From Odontocerum albicorne (Eukaryota > Arthropoda > Insecta > Trichoptera > Odontoceridae), in NCBI GenBank assembly GCA_949825065.1, contig OX463862.1, forward strand, positions 16,673,592-16,737,591: DNA of 64,000 nt, in the 5' to 3' direction. Positions 35,101 to 50,100 of the stretch are shown one piece after another. Both the position numbers and the translations under genes were made by a program. How positions within the stretch are numbered: position 1 is the first letter of the stretch; every line of letters starts with the position of its first letter. Below the pieces are notes generated by a model. It did no database searches. It saw only the letters and a program-made list of their open reading frames with translations, and had not been told where the DNA came from.

Positions 35101-38100
35101 GGTGAGAGGCAGAAGACAACTTCAGCAAGCAGCGGGGAAATCGTGGGGATATATGTATCTCATCGCTGCTTGCTGAAGTTGTCCCCTGCCTCCCTCCACC
35201 CACAATACTCAACCCGATTTTTTACTGTTAGAAGAATTTATATCAGTACCATTTCAAACTTAATTCAGTCTTGTTTGTGTTACCTTGATAATGAGGTTGA
35301 AACGTTGGAACCAGTAGGGGTATATCGTTATATAAAGTGGAATAAACAGTGTTTCATTAAACACATTACAATGTCATTAAACCTCCATAGTATTTATGTC
35401 TTAGCTATAAATAATACATAAATATTATTAAGTTTTTATATTTTTATCGATTTTTAAATAATACCAATAAAACGACCGTCTCCGCTTTATTTACTGCATT
35501 CACAAAACTTCAGCGGATGTTTTTAGTAAAGGTTATTTTTGAGTTGTAGAAATTCGCTCGCCTTGAAATGTTCAGAAAACAAATCAGAAAACGATTTATC
35601 CTTTGACTTGTTTTTTACAATTAGCATTTAGGTCGTATAGTTTTTCGTAACCATTTTAAATATTTTTAATACTGATATTGCAGCTGGACCTGGTGTGCGA
35701 CAACAACTGGTGGCCACAGACCAGCACCGTCCTCTTCTACGTGGGTTCCCTCTTCGGAAACATCATTTTCGGTTGGGTGGCTGACAGGTACTCGATAGGT
35801 TACAGCGCCTTCCTTATTATATACTTTTTAAACACCTAAAATACCTATCGAGTGAGTAATTTTATGATTTATCACCACCAGAGACATCTATCTTAAATAA
35901 ATTGATATCCTTTAGGGTGGCACAACAAAAACAGCAATTTTAAAATTATAAAAAAAAAACTAGTTTTTTAAATGTTTATGTTTTTTGGTATCAATATAAT
36001 TAATCTACTATACATGATTATTATGTGTGGATCATAATATTGGCCAAATGACCACCTCGGCTCCTGTTACAGATGACGACTCTTTGAGCCAAATTTTCAA
36101 TAACGGATTCACATAAATGGATACGTATATCTGCAATGACACGAGTGATGTTGGATTTAAGGTCATCGATTTTGGATTCCTGGCATTTACTTCAGATTTA
36201 ACTCCAGAGAAAAAATCTAAACGGGTTTAATAACACGATCGCGGCGGCAATTCACATTTCCACAACGAGAACTTACACGGTCGGATAACTTTTCCTGCAA
36301 CAAAGCCATTGTTTCATCAGCAATATGACAAGTAACCTCATCTTGCTGGAACCACGTGTTTATCAAGTCCAAATCGTTTAACACATTCACTGCGTATAAA
36401 ATGTCATACAGAAATGCTGAAAATTCGCGAATTTTTGAAAACCCATAACTTTGTTAAAAATCAAATTCTACTTTCTATTGAAACATCATATACAAGTGTA
36501 TTCCTTCGTGTCTTCAAAACACATGAAACCGGCGACGAATCCTTATCGGGAGACGTTTATGAGTGCACTCAACATTCAAGGCTATTTTGTATGGACACGG
36601 GAGCCGTGTTCGACGCAGTGAACGTGTTAATTGATGCCAAAAATAGTTTGAATCATGTCATGATATCGATTTCCATTGACCGAAGGTATTATTTCATAGG
36701 GCTGAGCAACAAAAACTGCAATTTTTTATTTGCCGCCATTTTTTAGCTGTTAAACGCATAATATTTATAATGGACATACGAGTACGTCATCTACATAACC
36801 TATAGATTAATTATGCAGCGGTATACGATTGCAGAACTTAATTTAATTTTAAAATTGCAGTTCTTGTTCCGCCACCCTCTATGTCTTTGATAATTGTATG
36901 GAGAGGATTGTGGTATGGGCTGTTAATTTCTTCGGATTGATGCGGATACTCATAATAAGGTCTCACAACGTATAAAGTTTATGAGAATTTTGGACCAAGG
37001 AATTAAATACGAGTACAGGATCAAAGTGATGAAGTTGTTTTTGCAGGATAAATTTGATAGAATTGTATAGCTTTGCTTTGTTGTGTTGTTCGTCTTATAG
37101 TAGTTTTTTTCCTATTGTAAAGGGTCTTTCAAATTGAGCGGTTTTTTTAATAATTTTTTTTTATTTCTTGAATAAAACACACAATTTGCTTTGATTTCAA
37201 AAAACTTTTTATTGGACATTTAAACACTGAAAAACAATATCCGCCAAATGTCCACCTCTTGCAGCTCCACATATGTCCACTGTTTTGTCAAAAAATTCGA
37301 TGACATTTTGGCATAATTGCGGTTCCAGCTCACCAATAACGCGAATAATTTCGTCCTTCAGCTCAGGAATTGATTGGGGGTCATTCTTATAGACCTGGCT
37401 TTTCACGTAACCCCAGAAAAAATAGTCCAACGGTGTCAGATCACATGATCTTGTTGGCCAATTAACATAACCGTTTCCGGAGATTACAATACATAAAATA
37501 ATTCAACAATTTGAACGTGTTGTTGTATTGTATACGACTCCATTTTTATAAATCTCATACATTACACTTCTCAAATGTCACAAGACCCAGGCAAGTTCGC
37601 GACGCCATCTGTGTTTTATTCAAGAATTAAAAAAAAAACACTCAATTTGAAAGACCCTACATAACACTGCTTCAAGTGCCCTCTGCGCACCGCACACAAC
37701 CTTTACTCGATTATAAATGTCCCCCGTCCGTTCAACATGTCCCATCTACTCGCACTCAATTCTCCGTTAATTTATATTCCCATATATGAATTTATTGTCC
37801 TAAACTCTTTAAATATTTAGAACTACGACAGTTCTTACATATTATTATACTGCCTAGTTTCCTTCAAATTCTTATCGTCACAAATCTTTATAGGATGGAA
37901 TGCCTAATTAACTAACAAAAATAATAACAGCATATGTGTCAATTCAAAATTTAATTATTCGTTGTTTTTTCATCTTTTGTATCGAAAATGTTGTTTGACA
38001 ATTGAATTAAATAAAAAAAAATATAATTTATACAATCGGTAAAAAGCGTCAACTTATTTTTTCATGTTCATTAGTCCTCAGTAATACAGACATCGTAGTT

Positions 38101-41100
38101 TATTGAGGACTCGACAAATGGCAGATAATAATCGCGGACCCATAATTAATTTGCATGTTAAGTTTTTTGCTATCTTTCTGTAAATAAATAAAACCAACCA
38201 AGAGTTGTCAAGCATGCACTTAATTTTTTTACCACGTTTATTTTATTTTAAATAAATTGTTATGAATTTATGGTAGAACAGTTTCTAATTAAGAAGTGCA
38301 ATCACAATTTTTATTTTTAATGTACTCATTATGTAGTTTCAATTCTACATTTGATTAACCTAACATACATTACCCAAAATAAGTTATCAAAAAATGTTCG
38401 TGATTATTTTCAAATATTCATTTTATCACCATTTGTTTTGTTACTTTTTTCTAACATTTTTCACCATTCAAGTTAACGTTTTTTATTGAAATAAATACGA
38501 GTAAACCGTCCCGCAAACGAGATCAATTAATGCCCGACTTTTAGTTCGTATATTGTCGAAAGTATAGTTTTTTTTTCTTGACTGAACACTAAGACCTCCG
38601 TGGCCTAGTTGATAAGATGCCTGTCTCCCAGGTTGCGGGTTCAAATCCCAATGGAACCCAGATTTTTTTCAAAAAAGATTCCAGTCTGTTTTTCACTTAA
38701 GGCCTGTTTAATATCTTTCTGATTGATTGGAAGAGATTGCCAGATGGTAATAAGCCCACTAGGTATTACTGTAAACAATAAAAGGGCAATCAACACAATA
38801 CTATGACTTATACGTTAAAGAGGTCTGATGTCACTATTGAATTCATTCAAGATCTAGAATTCGAAACGAAGCAATCCTATATTTTTGTTTTATTTGTAAA
38901 GTCATAGATACTTATTCTGTTATAATAATAATAAAATAATTATTAAAATAGCGCCATTTAACCCACTCATAAATTTCCCCAAAAGGGTCTCCCAAGAAGG
39001 ATTGTCTGTAAGTGCTTCCTAAAGCTGCACACGCCATCTTCTGACTCTAGGAGTACTGTACTCGATAATCGGTTGAAACAGCGCTTCGTATAAATAATAC
39101 AGGACTAGTTGCAACCTGTGAAATATTCACGGAAGTAAAACAAATTCTACATTTATGAAAATATATATTCATAAATGTAACATTTGTTTATATATAAATC
39201 GTTTATACACCGCCCCTTTTTACACCGGTTCAAAAATTGTTAGCTAGGTATTTAAAATTCGTTCAGTATCACGGACCCACCGAGATTCAAGTTTCGAATT
39301 ACTTTCGGAGAGAATCCAAGTATTCCTCTCTCGCTCTCTTGTATTCAAAATTCAATTCTCGTATTCTTTCTTTGGCGGCAATCGTCGTCCGGGCTTTGGC
39401 CTATTTATATTATGATGGCTCAAGTAGAAAAATGTTTAGGCATGTAAAATACGCTCAGTATCGACCTAGTATTTTAGTTATTTCTTCGATATGATTTTTA
39501 CAATTAAATTTATAATCAATTTTAAGATCCACATATGTGTATTGTTTTACTTTCTGGATGTTGAAGAGTGGCAGATAATATTATATTGTTTTACTTTCTG
39601 GATGTTGAAGAGTGGCAGATAATATTATGTGTATTGTTTTACTTTTTGGATGTTGAAGAGTGGAAGATAATATTACGTGTATTGTTTTACTTTCTGGATG
39701 TTGAAAAGTGGCAGATAATATTATGTGTATTGTTTTACTTTCTGGATGTTGAAGAGTGGCAGATAATATTATGTGTATTATTTTACGTTCTGGATGTTGA
39801 AGAGTGGCAGATAATATTAATTTGATTGTATTTGTAACATTGTGTTTCGTTTTGTAAATAGAGCGTGTATGTAAATATTTTCTTTTCTTGATGTTAAAAT
39901 TATTCCATTGTTATGTGATGGATTTCTCACTCGTTAGTGTAGACTCTATAGATCATTTGAAGAACTTTTTAAAGACATCTTGTAGACGGAAGACAGTTAC
40001 AACATTTGCCTTATGAGCCTTTGCCTTACTTAGGGGAAATGAGATAAAAATAAAGGGATATGAGAGATGTTAGGTTATTTGTCGAGCCGGGATAAGTCAT
40101 TTTTGCACATTACATTAAAATATGCGCCCCACAATATGGCGATAACTTTTAACTAAATGCTTTCGGAGACTGTTAAGTTACATAATATGGCCCCAGTTTA
40201 AAAAAAAAGTGAAAATTGGAGACACATCGTCACTCGCCCCCACAATATGAGGAAAATGTACTAAAAAACTTAATTTTTTAAAGCTCTTCAAGGCGGCTAA
40301 ACCATTTTGTCCCAATTCAAGTGTTTAATAGAGAGAATGCCCATGTCTGACAATCTCTCTTGTCCAAGATTATAATTTCGTTCACATAATGCGTTGTTAA
40401 AAAAAAGGAATGCGATATCAACATTGTTTTATATTTTTTCAATTATTTTTCTTTTTGCCGGTCAATTTTGGCACCCGTCAGATTTATTTTATTTGATTTT
40501 TATTTTCATAAAGCCTACATACATAGGTTAAACCCAATTACATACAAAACTTAGATAAATTATATAGTGTCAAGAAAAAAAAATTACACACAAAGCTTTA
40601 ACAGACATTAAATACAGCAGCAAAAATATCAAAGTTAGTTAATGAAAAATGTTAGTTTGGGTGAAACAACAAACTTCCATTACTAAAAAAACCTCACTTC
40701 CAAAAATTTTAATTAATTTGTTAGTAAAACATTTAAAAAAAATTGTTACAATGAAACTTTATTTTTATTTTTAGATGGGGTCGAAGACGTTCAATGCTGT
40801 GGATGATATTCTTGGAAGTATTGCTCTCAATAGCAACATGCTTCGCCAATGATTACATGACGTATTTAATATTCAGAGCTCTTGGAGGACTCTTCTTCCC
40901 TTCACTCTACCAAATTCCCTTCATTCTTGGAATCGAAATGATGGGACAGAGTCACAGAACGTTTGCAGGTTAATACATTTTGTCTTTATAACAATCGCGT
41001 CGAAAACACCAGATCTATGGTATATCCTATCAGTAAAAAAATCATTAAGTTGTTTATGTTTCTCACGCATGCATGCAATATTGTGGCAGATATTTGAAGG

Positions 41101-44100
41101 ATATATTATAGCAAGTATATAAATATATTCCATTATTTGGCTGAAAAATTCGCCAACTGAGTATCAAAGGGTCAACCCTGAGGGTCGTTGGGTGTTTGGA
41201 TGTGCGTCCCAAATTGACCCAGTTAGTCCATTTCAATCTATCGAAAATACCAGATCTATATCGTATAAACCCAGAAAGATGCAACTGTGATTGCATTGGA
41301 GCTTCCTTTCAGCAGTTGTTCTTCCTAGCAGATAAGTGAATAAGCCATCAGGTGCGTCAATGATTTAATGTCACCAAACATGCATAGTGATAGATTCTTT
41401 GTGTCAATCATCCAACTGAGGATAGTTTAGACGATTAATAAATCTCTAGGCCCATGGTATGTGATATCCCACCGGTAGGCATTCCGACGGTTGCATCCAC
41501 GTCCACAGGCTTTCAGGTATATATTATATACTATTCGGAGAGTATTTCAGAGGGTTATGGTGGTCATAACACTTTTACGAAACCTCTGTCTTCGCTGTGT
41601 TGACCATGCATAAGATGAATCCTCGAGTTGTTTGTTTCTCACTCCTGCATGCAATACTATGACGGATATCTGGATGAGATATCCTTGCAAATATGTCAAC
41701 CTTTTCCATTGGGGATAGTTTGCGCAGGAGTTTTTTCCTAGTAATATTTTTGATTAATGTATGGGAATGTTGACTAAGTAGAAACTGGGATTGCTATGGG
41801 TAAAAATAGCGGAAGAAAATAAATGAATGAATGTATATATGATACGAACCTGCAGATAAATAGAATCTGGTAACTGGAGAGTTCTAATTTAAGAGAGAAG
41901 AACTGTTGTTTACGAGTGGATAAACAACAAAATATCATATGAATAAGTTTGATTTTGGAAGTTTCCCAATGAAAGACCACTAAATATTTAGAAAGATAGC
42001 GCATTTGAAGATATGAGTTAAATGAATGTGCGTTTAGAAATAAAGTTTATTAATTAGAAAGATTTCGCATTTGAAGTTATCAGTTAAATGAATGTGCGTT
42101 TAGAAATACAGTTTATTAATTAAAAGTTTCGACTTTAACTTTAGTGTGCTAATTAAAAAAAACTAAATTACTTTCTTATTATATTAATAACATGCTAGGA
42201 ACATGTGTTTCTACCTCCTTTGTCGACGCTCTGATTCCACCTGAAAAGAGCCTAGAGATAGAAGACAAGCCGCGAGGAATAATGGGATTATAGGAATAAC
42301 AAAGTAATTTCTTTTAAATATTCAAATTTAATTTTTGCGATATTAAAGTGTGAAAATTTTTGTGAATAACGAAAGTTTTGACTGCTCATCTCTATTTCAT
42401 GTCTTGTTAACGTTCACGGAATACTTGATAAAATTTATCGACTACGGAACATCAATATTGAGGATGAATACGAAACTTAAATATAAACCATTGGATTTGT
42501 TTAGAAGAGGGCGATTATTTTTTGAGATATAGAAAGGGAAAGGGAACTAGTTATGCTTTCCCCTAAAATACTGGCATATTAACACATTCATATGCAACTA
42601 AGTCATGAAGGTTGTCAAAATTATATCATATATATGGTATTTATAATTTATATCTACTCGTAATAGATATACGAGTATTTACTTATTAGTTTTTCCTGTT
42701 TCTCATTGAATATGACCAGGCATGTATTATATAATATGTTTATTGATTTACGCTCTTTTATCGACCATAAAAAAAAAGTTACAATTTTAAAATTCAAATT
42801 AGAATTTAAAGTGCGTTTGAGTACAAAATCAACATGTTACAAAAAAATATAAATACGAGTACTAACGTGATTGAAACACAAAAAATATCAGGAAGAAATA
42901 CGTATATGTATTCTAACTACCGTACTAATATTATATACATGAACAGGCCAGGGCTCAGGAGGCCCAAAGCCGTAACATAATAAATACATATATGGAAAAA
43001 ATAAAAACAAATATATATCTGTATAATTAATCCATCCATTAAAATTTTAATTTTCGAGATCTTGCAAAGGATCAGCCTGCAAAGTTTTTGAAAAGAAGAA
43101 TGAACGAACGCATGAATGAGTTGGATACCGTTAGTTATTGTTCTAAATCTATCTTTTGTATAGCTCTAAATATGCAAAGTGTTCTGTATTCTGCAACTGG
43201 ATGCATTATGATGCATATTTATCTTTCTTTCAGGTATGCTAATCTGCATGTTCTTTGCCTCTTCAATGTCTCTGCTGGCCCTTCTTGCCTACTTGCTGAG
43301 GGACTGGTTTCGTCTGTCCATCGCCACTAGTGTTCCATTCTTGATGCTTTTCAGGTATGACTACGTTCTTGCTTTTATCATGTTCATTTTTATTTATGTC
43401 AAGTATAGTACAAATATCATATATATTCGAACCGGACCAAAACCTATATCTACCAAGATGATAGTCCATAACAGTATTTAAGTATCAACTTTGGTGTATG
43501 GGAGTGAAATGTGGACGTGAAACAAGACTGAAAAGAGCCGAATAAATACTGCGGAAATGCGCTATCTTAGAAGAATACACGGGGTGACGATGTATGAGAG
43601 AATATGGAATAAAGTGGTTAGGGATGATTGCAATAGTAATATAAAATGTACGACAACTTTGGAAACGTAACATGATCAAAGATGTCTGCAGATTGTTAAC
43701 AATAGGAGAGTATGCATGACGATGTGAATGGACACACATCCTATCTCGACACACATCTTTCGCCTTTTCTACATCCATTCTCTTATACGATTCATTTGAC
43801 TTTTTACGTTTCTTTCTTTCAAAATATCATTAACTTGATCTAAGCATACTTTTCTTGGTCTTCCTCTCTCAAGCTTTCTGCTCATATTTGCACTATATAT
43901 TTGTTTTGTTAGTGTTTTTTCCAGTGTTGTGGCGTCGGAAAAAAACCCGATTTCAAAACAAATATTTTAAAGGTTTGACTCCGCCTCTAACTTCGGCTCC
44001 GACACCGACTTTGACTCCGACTTCGACTCCGACTTCAGCTCCGACTCCTACTCCAATGATAGTACATATATTGCAAACCATATATTATACTTAATTACGT

Positions 44101-47100
44101 GGCATAACTAATTAAAAGTAAGTTTTTTTGGAATAATGTCTTGGGGATTCCTCATCATACTACACGCTATTTGTACTCTGTACATAGTAATTTAATAATG
44201 TAATTTATGTAGTCAGGCAAGTTTTAAATGTATTTAAATATAAATAATATATTGAAGTCGTAGTCGAATTCAGAATATCATCTCCCGACTCCGACTCTGA
44301 TTCCGACCCCACAAAAAATCAACCGACTCCAAGACTTCGACTCCTGACTCCAACTCAACATCACTGATTCTTCGTTCATTCGTTCTGCATGTCCAAAACT
44401 TCACATAGTGCTTTTCTTCATTTTACTCAACATATCCGCCTTTAGTTCACATTCATCCCTCATCTCTTTATTCTGTATTCTATGTAAAACTACAATATCT
44501 ACTTATAATGTTTTTAGTTACTATTGGATTATTCCCGAGTCACCGAGATGGCTGGTGAGCCAAGGACGTATTGATGAAGCAGAGGAAATCTTGCAGACTA
44601 TAGCACGTTACAATGGCAACAAAATCCCAAAGCGATATCTTCAAACTTTGCATGTAAGTAGTTATTTGTTGAGCGTGACCGGGAGATAATATTCTTTTTG
44701 GACCTATTAACACTGAACCCCAATATCGTGGTTAAATGTGATAAACTAGATTTGCGTTGTGTCCCGACCCAGTGATTTCACGTGATCGATACCTCTTCTA
44801 AAATGACATATTACTGGCATCGAGTACATATTTTGGCAAAAACAATTCAACCAGCTATTGGATCCGATAACACAACGAAATTCGACGATCGGAATACATC
44901 GGCATGTTTTTTTTTAACCATTTTAAAAGAAAATATATGACCGAAGCCAAAGGTATCATCGATATACCCCTAAATACTAGGTGGAAAAAAATGTTTGTGT
45001 TATTTGAGGCTAGTAGCACGCGGGGATCGAACCAGCGACTGCGGTTATGAAGTGCATGACCGTACGGAAATGCACTGGACTTCCGTGCTTAATGGCATTA
45101 GCATAAAAACATGTAACAACATTTGCAAACGTCTAATCAAGTCTAGTGTGTAACAATTGAATGGTTGAAGTAAAATAGGCACTAAGTACCAAAAAAAATG
45201 TTTGTGTTATTTAAGGTTAGTAGCACGCGGGGAGCGAACCAGCGACTGTGGTTATGAAGTGCATGACTGTACGGTAATGCACTGGACTTCCGTGCTTAAT
45301 GGCATTAGCTCAAAAACATGTAACAACATTTGCAAACGTCTAATCAAGTGTAGTGTGTAACAATTGAATGGTTGAAGTAAAATAGGCACTAAGTACCAAA
45401 AAAAATGTTTGTGTTATTTGAGGTTAGTAGCACGCGGGGATCGAGTTATGACCCGCGACTGGGGTTATGAAGTGCATGACCGTACGGTAATGCACTGGAC
45501 TTCCGTGCTTAATGACATTAGCACAAAAACATGTAACGACATTTGCAAACGTCTAGTCAAGTCTAGTGTGTAACAATTGAATGGTTGAAGTAAAATAGGC
45601 ACTAAGTACCAAAAAAAAAACAACAACAAAAAAAAACTAAGTATGCAGTTTCGTTCTATATGCCATATAGAATGAAACTGCATACTTAGTTTTTTTTGTT
45701 TATTTTTTGGTACTTAGTGCCTATTTTACTTCAACCATTCAACCATTCAATTATTCATATATTTTTTGGGGTCCCATTGGGAACCGAAACCGAAAATCCC
45801 CTGGTGGAAGATATGCTCCTTATTAACTAGAACACGGAAGTTGTCCAGTGTAAAACAAGCTAATAAACATGATTACGTATTATTTATAGTTAAGGCATTA
45901 ACATTGTGGAAGTTTAAAGACATTGTAATTTGTTTTATCAAACACTGTTTATTCCACTTTTCGTAACGGTATAACCCTACCGGTTTCAAAGCTTCCACCT
46001 CATCATCAGGGGAGCACAAGTCTTGTTTGTGCTCCCCTGATGATGAGGTGAAAGCCTTGAAACCGGTGGGGTTATACCGTTACAAAATGTGGAATAAACA
46101 GTGGTTTGATTAAACAAATTACATAAGTACATATTTTTAAAGCGTTGCACCCACTTCTTTTAAAAAAAATCAAATTTTCCAGTTTCGTTAATAGAATTTC
46201 TAGGTTGTAACTATGGTATTTATTTATTTTTATGTAATCAATAGATTCATATTGAATCGTTTTGCAAGCTGACTCTTACAAAAAGTCTTCACATGGACCT
46301 TGAGCTATCCTACCAGCGGCGGACTGTCAATGATAATTGACTGGAAATATATTAAGACCTGTCCCTTTTTATGTCAAATACCCAGCCTGACTGCCTCCTT
46401 AATCAGGATATTATCATTAACGATGTGAGGTGCGATTGTAATTTAAGGTATTTCTTAATCGGTTCAGGGGCTGGAAAAAATATCGCTCGAAGGATACCTG
46501 TGTTGACAAAATGATTAATAAATATTTATAAGATATTGAAAAATGTTTCTAGGCAAACAGTTTAAGTTCAACTTTTGTAGAACGTAGATGTGAAAAAAAC
46601 TGAAAAGAACTTAATAAATGCTGGAGTGGTTGGAACGCGTTTTTATGTGTTGTGTATAAGAACAGTCTTACGATACGTTGGACACACAGCGTGGGGAGAG
46701 GACGATAATCTTGAGTGGTTAATTCTGGTGGAAAGTGTGAATGGCAAAAGGATTAGAGGCCTAGCGATCATTTGATGGATGGACCGGGTAAAAAACGCTA
46801 CATCGGGCCAAATATTTTTTGTGCTGGATAAGTATGGTTGACCATCCAGGTAATCACGATCCTCAGAAGTGACTGAAGAAAAAGATTTGCGTAGACGTGG
46901 AAAGAAATCGAAACAAACTGAATAAATGTTATAACAATGTATGATTGAGAATGACTTGTAGTGATTAGGGATGAATGTGAACTTAAGGTTGACGAATTCA
47001 GTAAAATAAACAAGAGCATTCTGAGATGGGTTGGACAAGTGGACCAAATGCACGAAGAAAAACTAACAAAACAAATATATGATAGATTTCGTACAAATGA

Positions 47101-50100
47101 GAGTAAAAGGCGTGGTAAAGGAATACTGAGAAAAGTTTTGTACTACACTTTCGTTGTATACAGTACAACCTAATAGGCTTATTACTATGTGATAATCTCT
47201 TCTAACCAACTAGAAATATTTTGCAAAGACTTTAAGAGAAAAACAAACATTTTTTTAATTAAATTTATTCTCCAGCGGAAATCGAACTCGCAACCACCAG
47301 GTTGGGAAATAAGCGTCTTATTTACGGACACGGAGGTCATATGGTTAGATTTAGAGAATAATCATTTGAAAGAAGGAAATGTAACAAGTCAGAGAAATCG
47401 TAGGAGTTGTATGAGAAGGTGTGGACGTAAAAAAAGTGGAAGTAAGTTTAACACTCTCTCTTCTCTGCCTACCCCGACAGGGAAACAGCGTGGTGGTACG
47501 TAAGCACATACACGATTCTAGTAAATTTTTCTCGCTATCGTACAATAGCTACTCTCCTATGTTAGAAATAAATTAGAGATTTTTTTTAAGTGTATAGTCA
47601 ATAGTTTTATTAATATATAATAAATAGTTTTATTAATAGATAATAAATAGTTTTATTAATATATAATAAATAGTTTTATTAAAAGATAATAAATAGTTTT
47701 ATTAATAGACAATAAATAGTTTTATTATTAGATAATAAATAGTTTTATTAATAGATAATAAATAGTTTTATTAATAGACAATAAATAGTTTTATTATTAG
47801 ATAATAAATAGTTTTATTATTAGATAATAAATAGTTTTATTAATAGATAATAAATAGTTTTATTAATAGACAATAAATAGTTTTATTATTAGATAATAAA
47901 TAGTTTTATTAATAGATAATAAATAGTTTTATTAATAGACAATAAATAGTTTTATTATTAGATAATAAATAGTTTTATTAATAGATAATAAATAGTTTTA
48001 TTAATAGACAATATATAGTTTTATTATTAGATAATAAATAGTTTTATTATTAGATAATAAATAGTTTTATTAATAGATAATAAATAGTTTTATTAATAGA
48101 TAATAAATAGTTTATTAATAGATAATAAATAGTTTTATTACAAAATAATTATACAGTACACCAAAAAGTTTTATTATTAGATAATGATTCAAAAAAAGTT
48201 TTTTTTTAAAAATTTATTTGATGGTTTGTAGTGTTTACCAGAAAAACCATCAACAAACAGTCTTGAAGTGTGGTTTACCATCAACAAACAGTCTTGAAGT
48301 GTGGTTTAAGTAGAAAACAAACACTGATTTGATTATTTATCGACGTATTTTATTTAAAAACAATTATGAAATTACAAAACGCTATCATGAATACCTTATT
48401 GACCCGACTATTGAGTGACCCTGAATATAAGACGACTGGCTATTGTTTTGAAAAAAATACTCTGGTATTTTTATCAATTTAAAATATCTTCTCGTAGGCC
48501 CTCGGAATGCATTTGTTCCAGGTATTGTTTCGGAGATCGCCAACGTGTAACATTATTTTCAGTAATATCAAGTTTATTTCCAAAAAAATAGTCGCGCAGT
48601 TATTTTTAAATAGTTTTTGCAGTGCGAACTACCACGGCCTTGGAATTTAAATCGTAGGTCCTGCGAATTTCTTGATTGATTTGATTTTTTTCGAACTCCT
48701 CGCGTTTCAATATGGTATATCCTTTTTTCGAGGGTTAGAAATAATTGAAAAAGGGAGCTGGAAAAATGATATTAAAAAAATACTTTCAGAATCTAGCGGC
48801 ACATCGGCATTTTGTAAAGAACGCTGCCTGTTGAACGAGCACATTAAAAATATTGTGTGAGAGAGATAAATACAAGTATTAAGAGCAATCGAGCCGTCTC
48901 GGTCATCGCACGGTAGTGTATATAATATTCGTTTGTTTCAGACTCAAATGTAAGGCGACCCCCACATTTTCGTGTTGATTTTATGAATATAAACCTCTTC
49001 TTATAATCAATACAGTATATGAAGTCTTTAATAACATAATTGTAGTCAGAATATAGCGGCATTATGTAAAAAAGCTACCTGTTGAACAATCACATTAACA
49101 ATATTGTGTGAGAGAGATAAAAGTTTTAGAAACAATCGAACCGTCTCGGTCATCACACGTTAGTGTATTTAATATTCATATGTTTGAGACTCAAATGTAA
49201 GGCGACCCCCACATTTTCGTGTTGGTTTTATAAATATATTCTTCTTCTTATAATCAATACAGTACATGAAGTCTTTAATAATAATTTATGTCTAAATCTA
49301 GTAACATTTGTGAACAATGCTGCCTGTTGAACGAGCACAGTAAAAATATTGTGTGAGAGAGATAAATAAAAGTATTAAGAGCAATCGAGCCGTCTCGGTC
49401 ATCACGCGGTAGTGTATTTAATATTAATATATTTGAGACTTAAATGTAAGGCAACCTCCATATTTTCCTGTTGGTTTTATGAATATAAACCTCGCCTTTA
49501 TAATCAAACAGTAAATTAAGTCTTAAATAATAATTTAAAAAGATATTATCTCAAATGTTTTTTTTATGATTTCAGGAAGGCTCTTCACCGATCACCCCAT
49601 TAATGTCAATCAAAACGATTGAGAGCAAATTTAACACTAAAAGCTTAAATGGGAAAATAATTAATAATATAATGGAGACGAATTCTAAAAATAATCAAAT
49701 TGACAGTTCGATAATAAAGGAAGAAATAAACAAACAAGAAAATGACGCAGTAGACAGAAAAAAGAGTCTATCTGAACAATACGACAAGCTCAAAGTAGCA
49801 GAGTTAAGAAAGAAATTTTTATTTGATGAAACAAGGATACACACTGCAGATGATCAGTGTTCTTTAACAAAAAGACCTTTAACGTATCCATTTCTGAATT
49901 CAATCGAAGATAATGATAGAAAAAGACATGTTGCTTTCGCTAAAAATGACGGAAGCTTAAGAAAAAACGAAGAAGACATTGAAAAATACAGGAAAGAAAG
50001 TACAAATAACAAAAAATATATAGTAGAAGAAGACAAAATAATAAAGGAAGAAGTAGATAATAAGAGTGGAGATGTAATGATGAAGTCCATTTGTCTTCAA

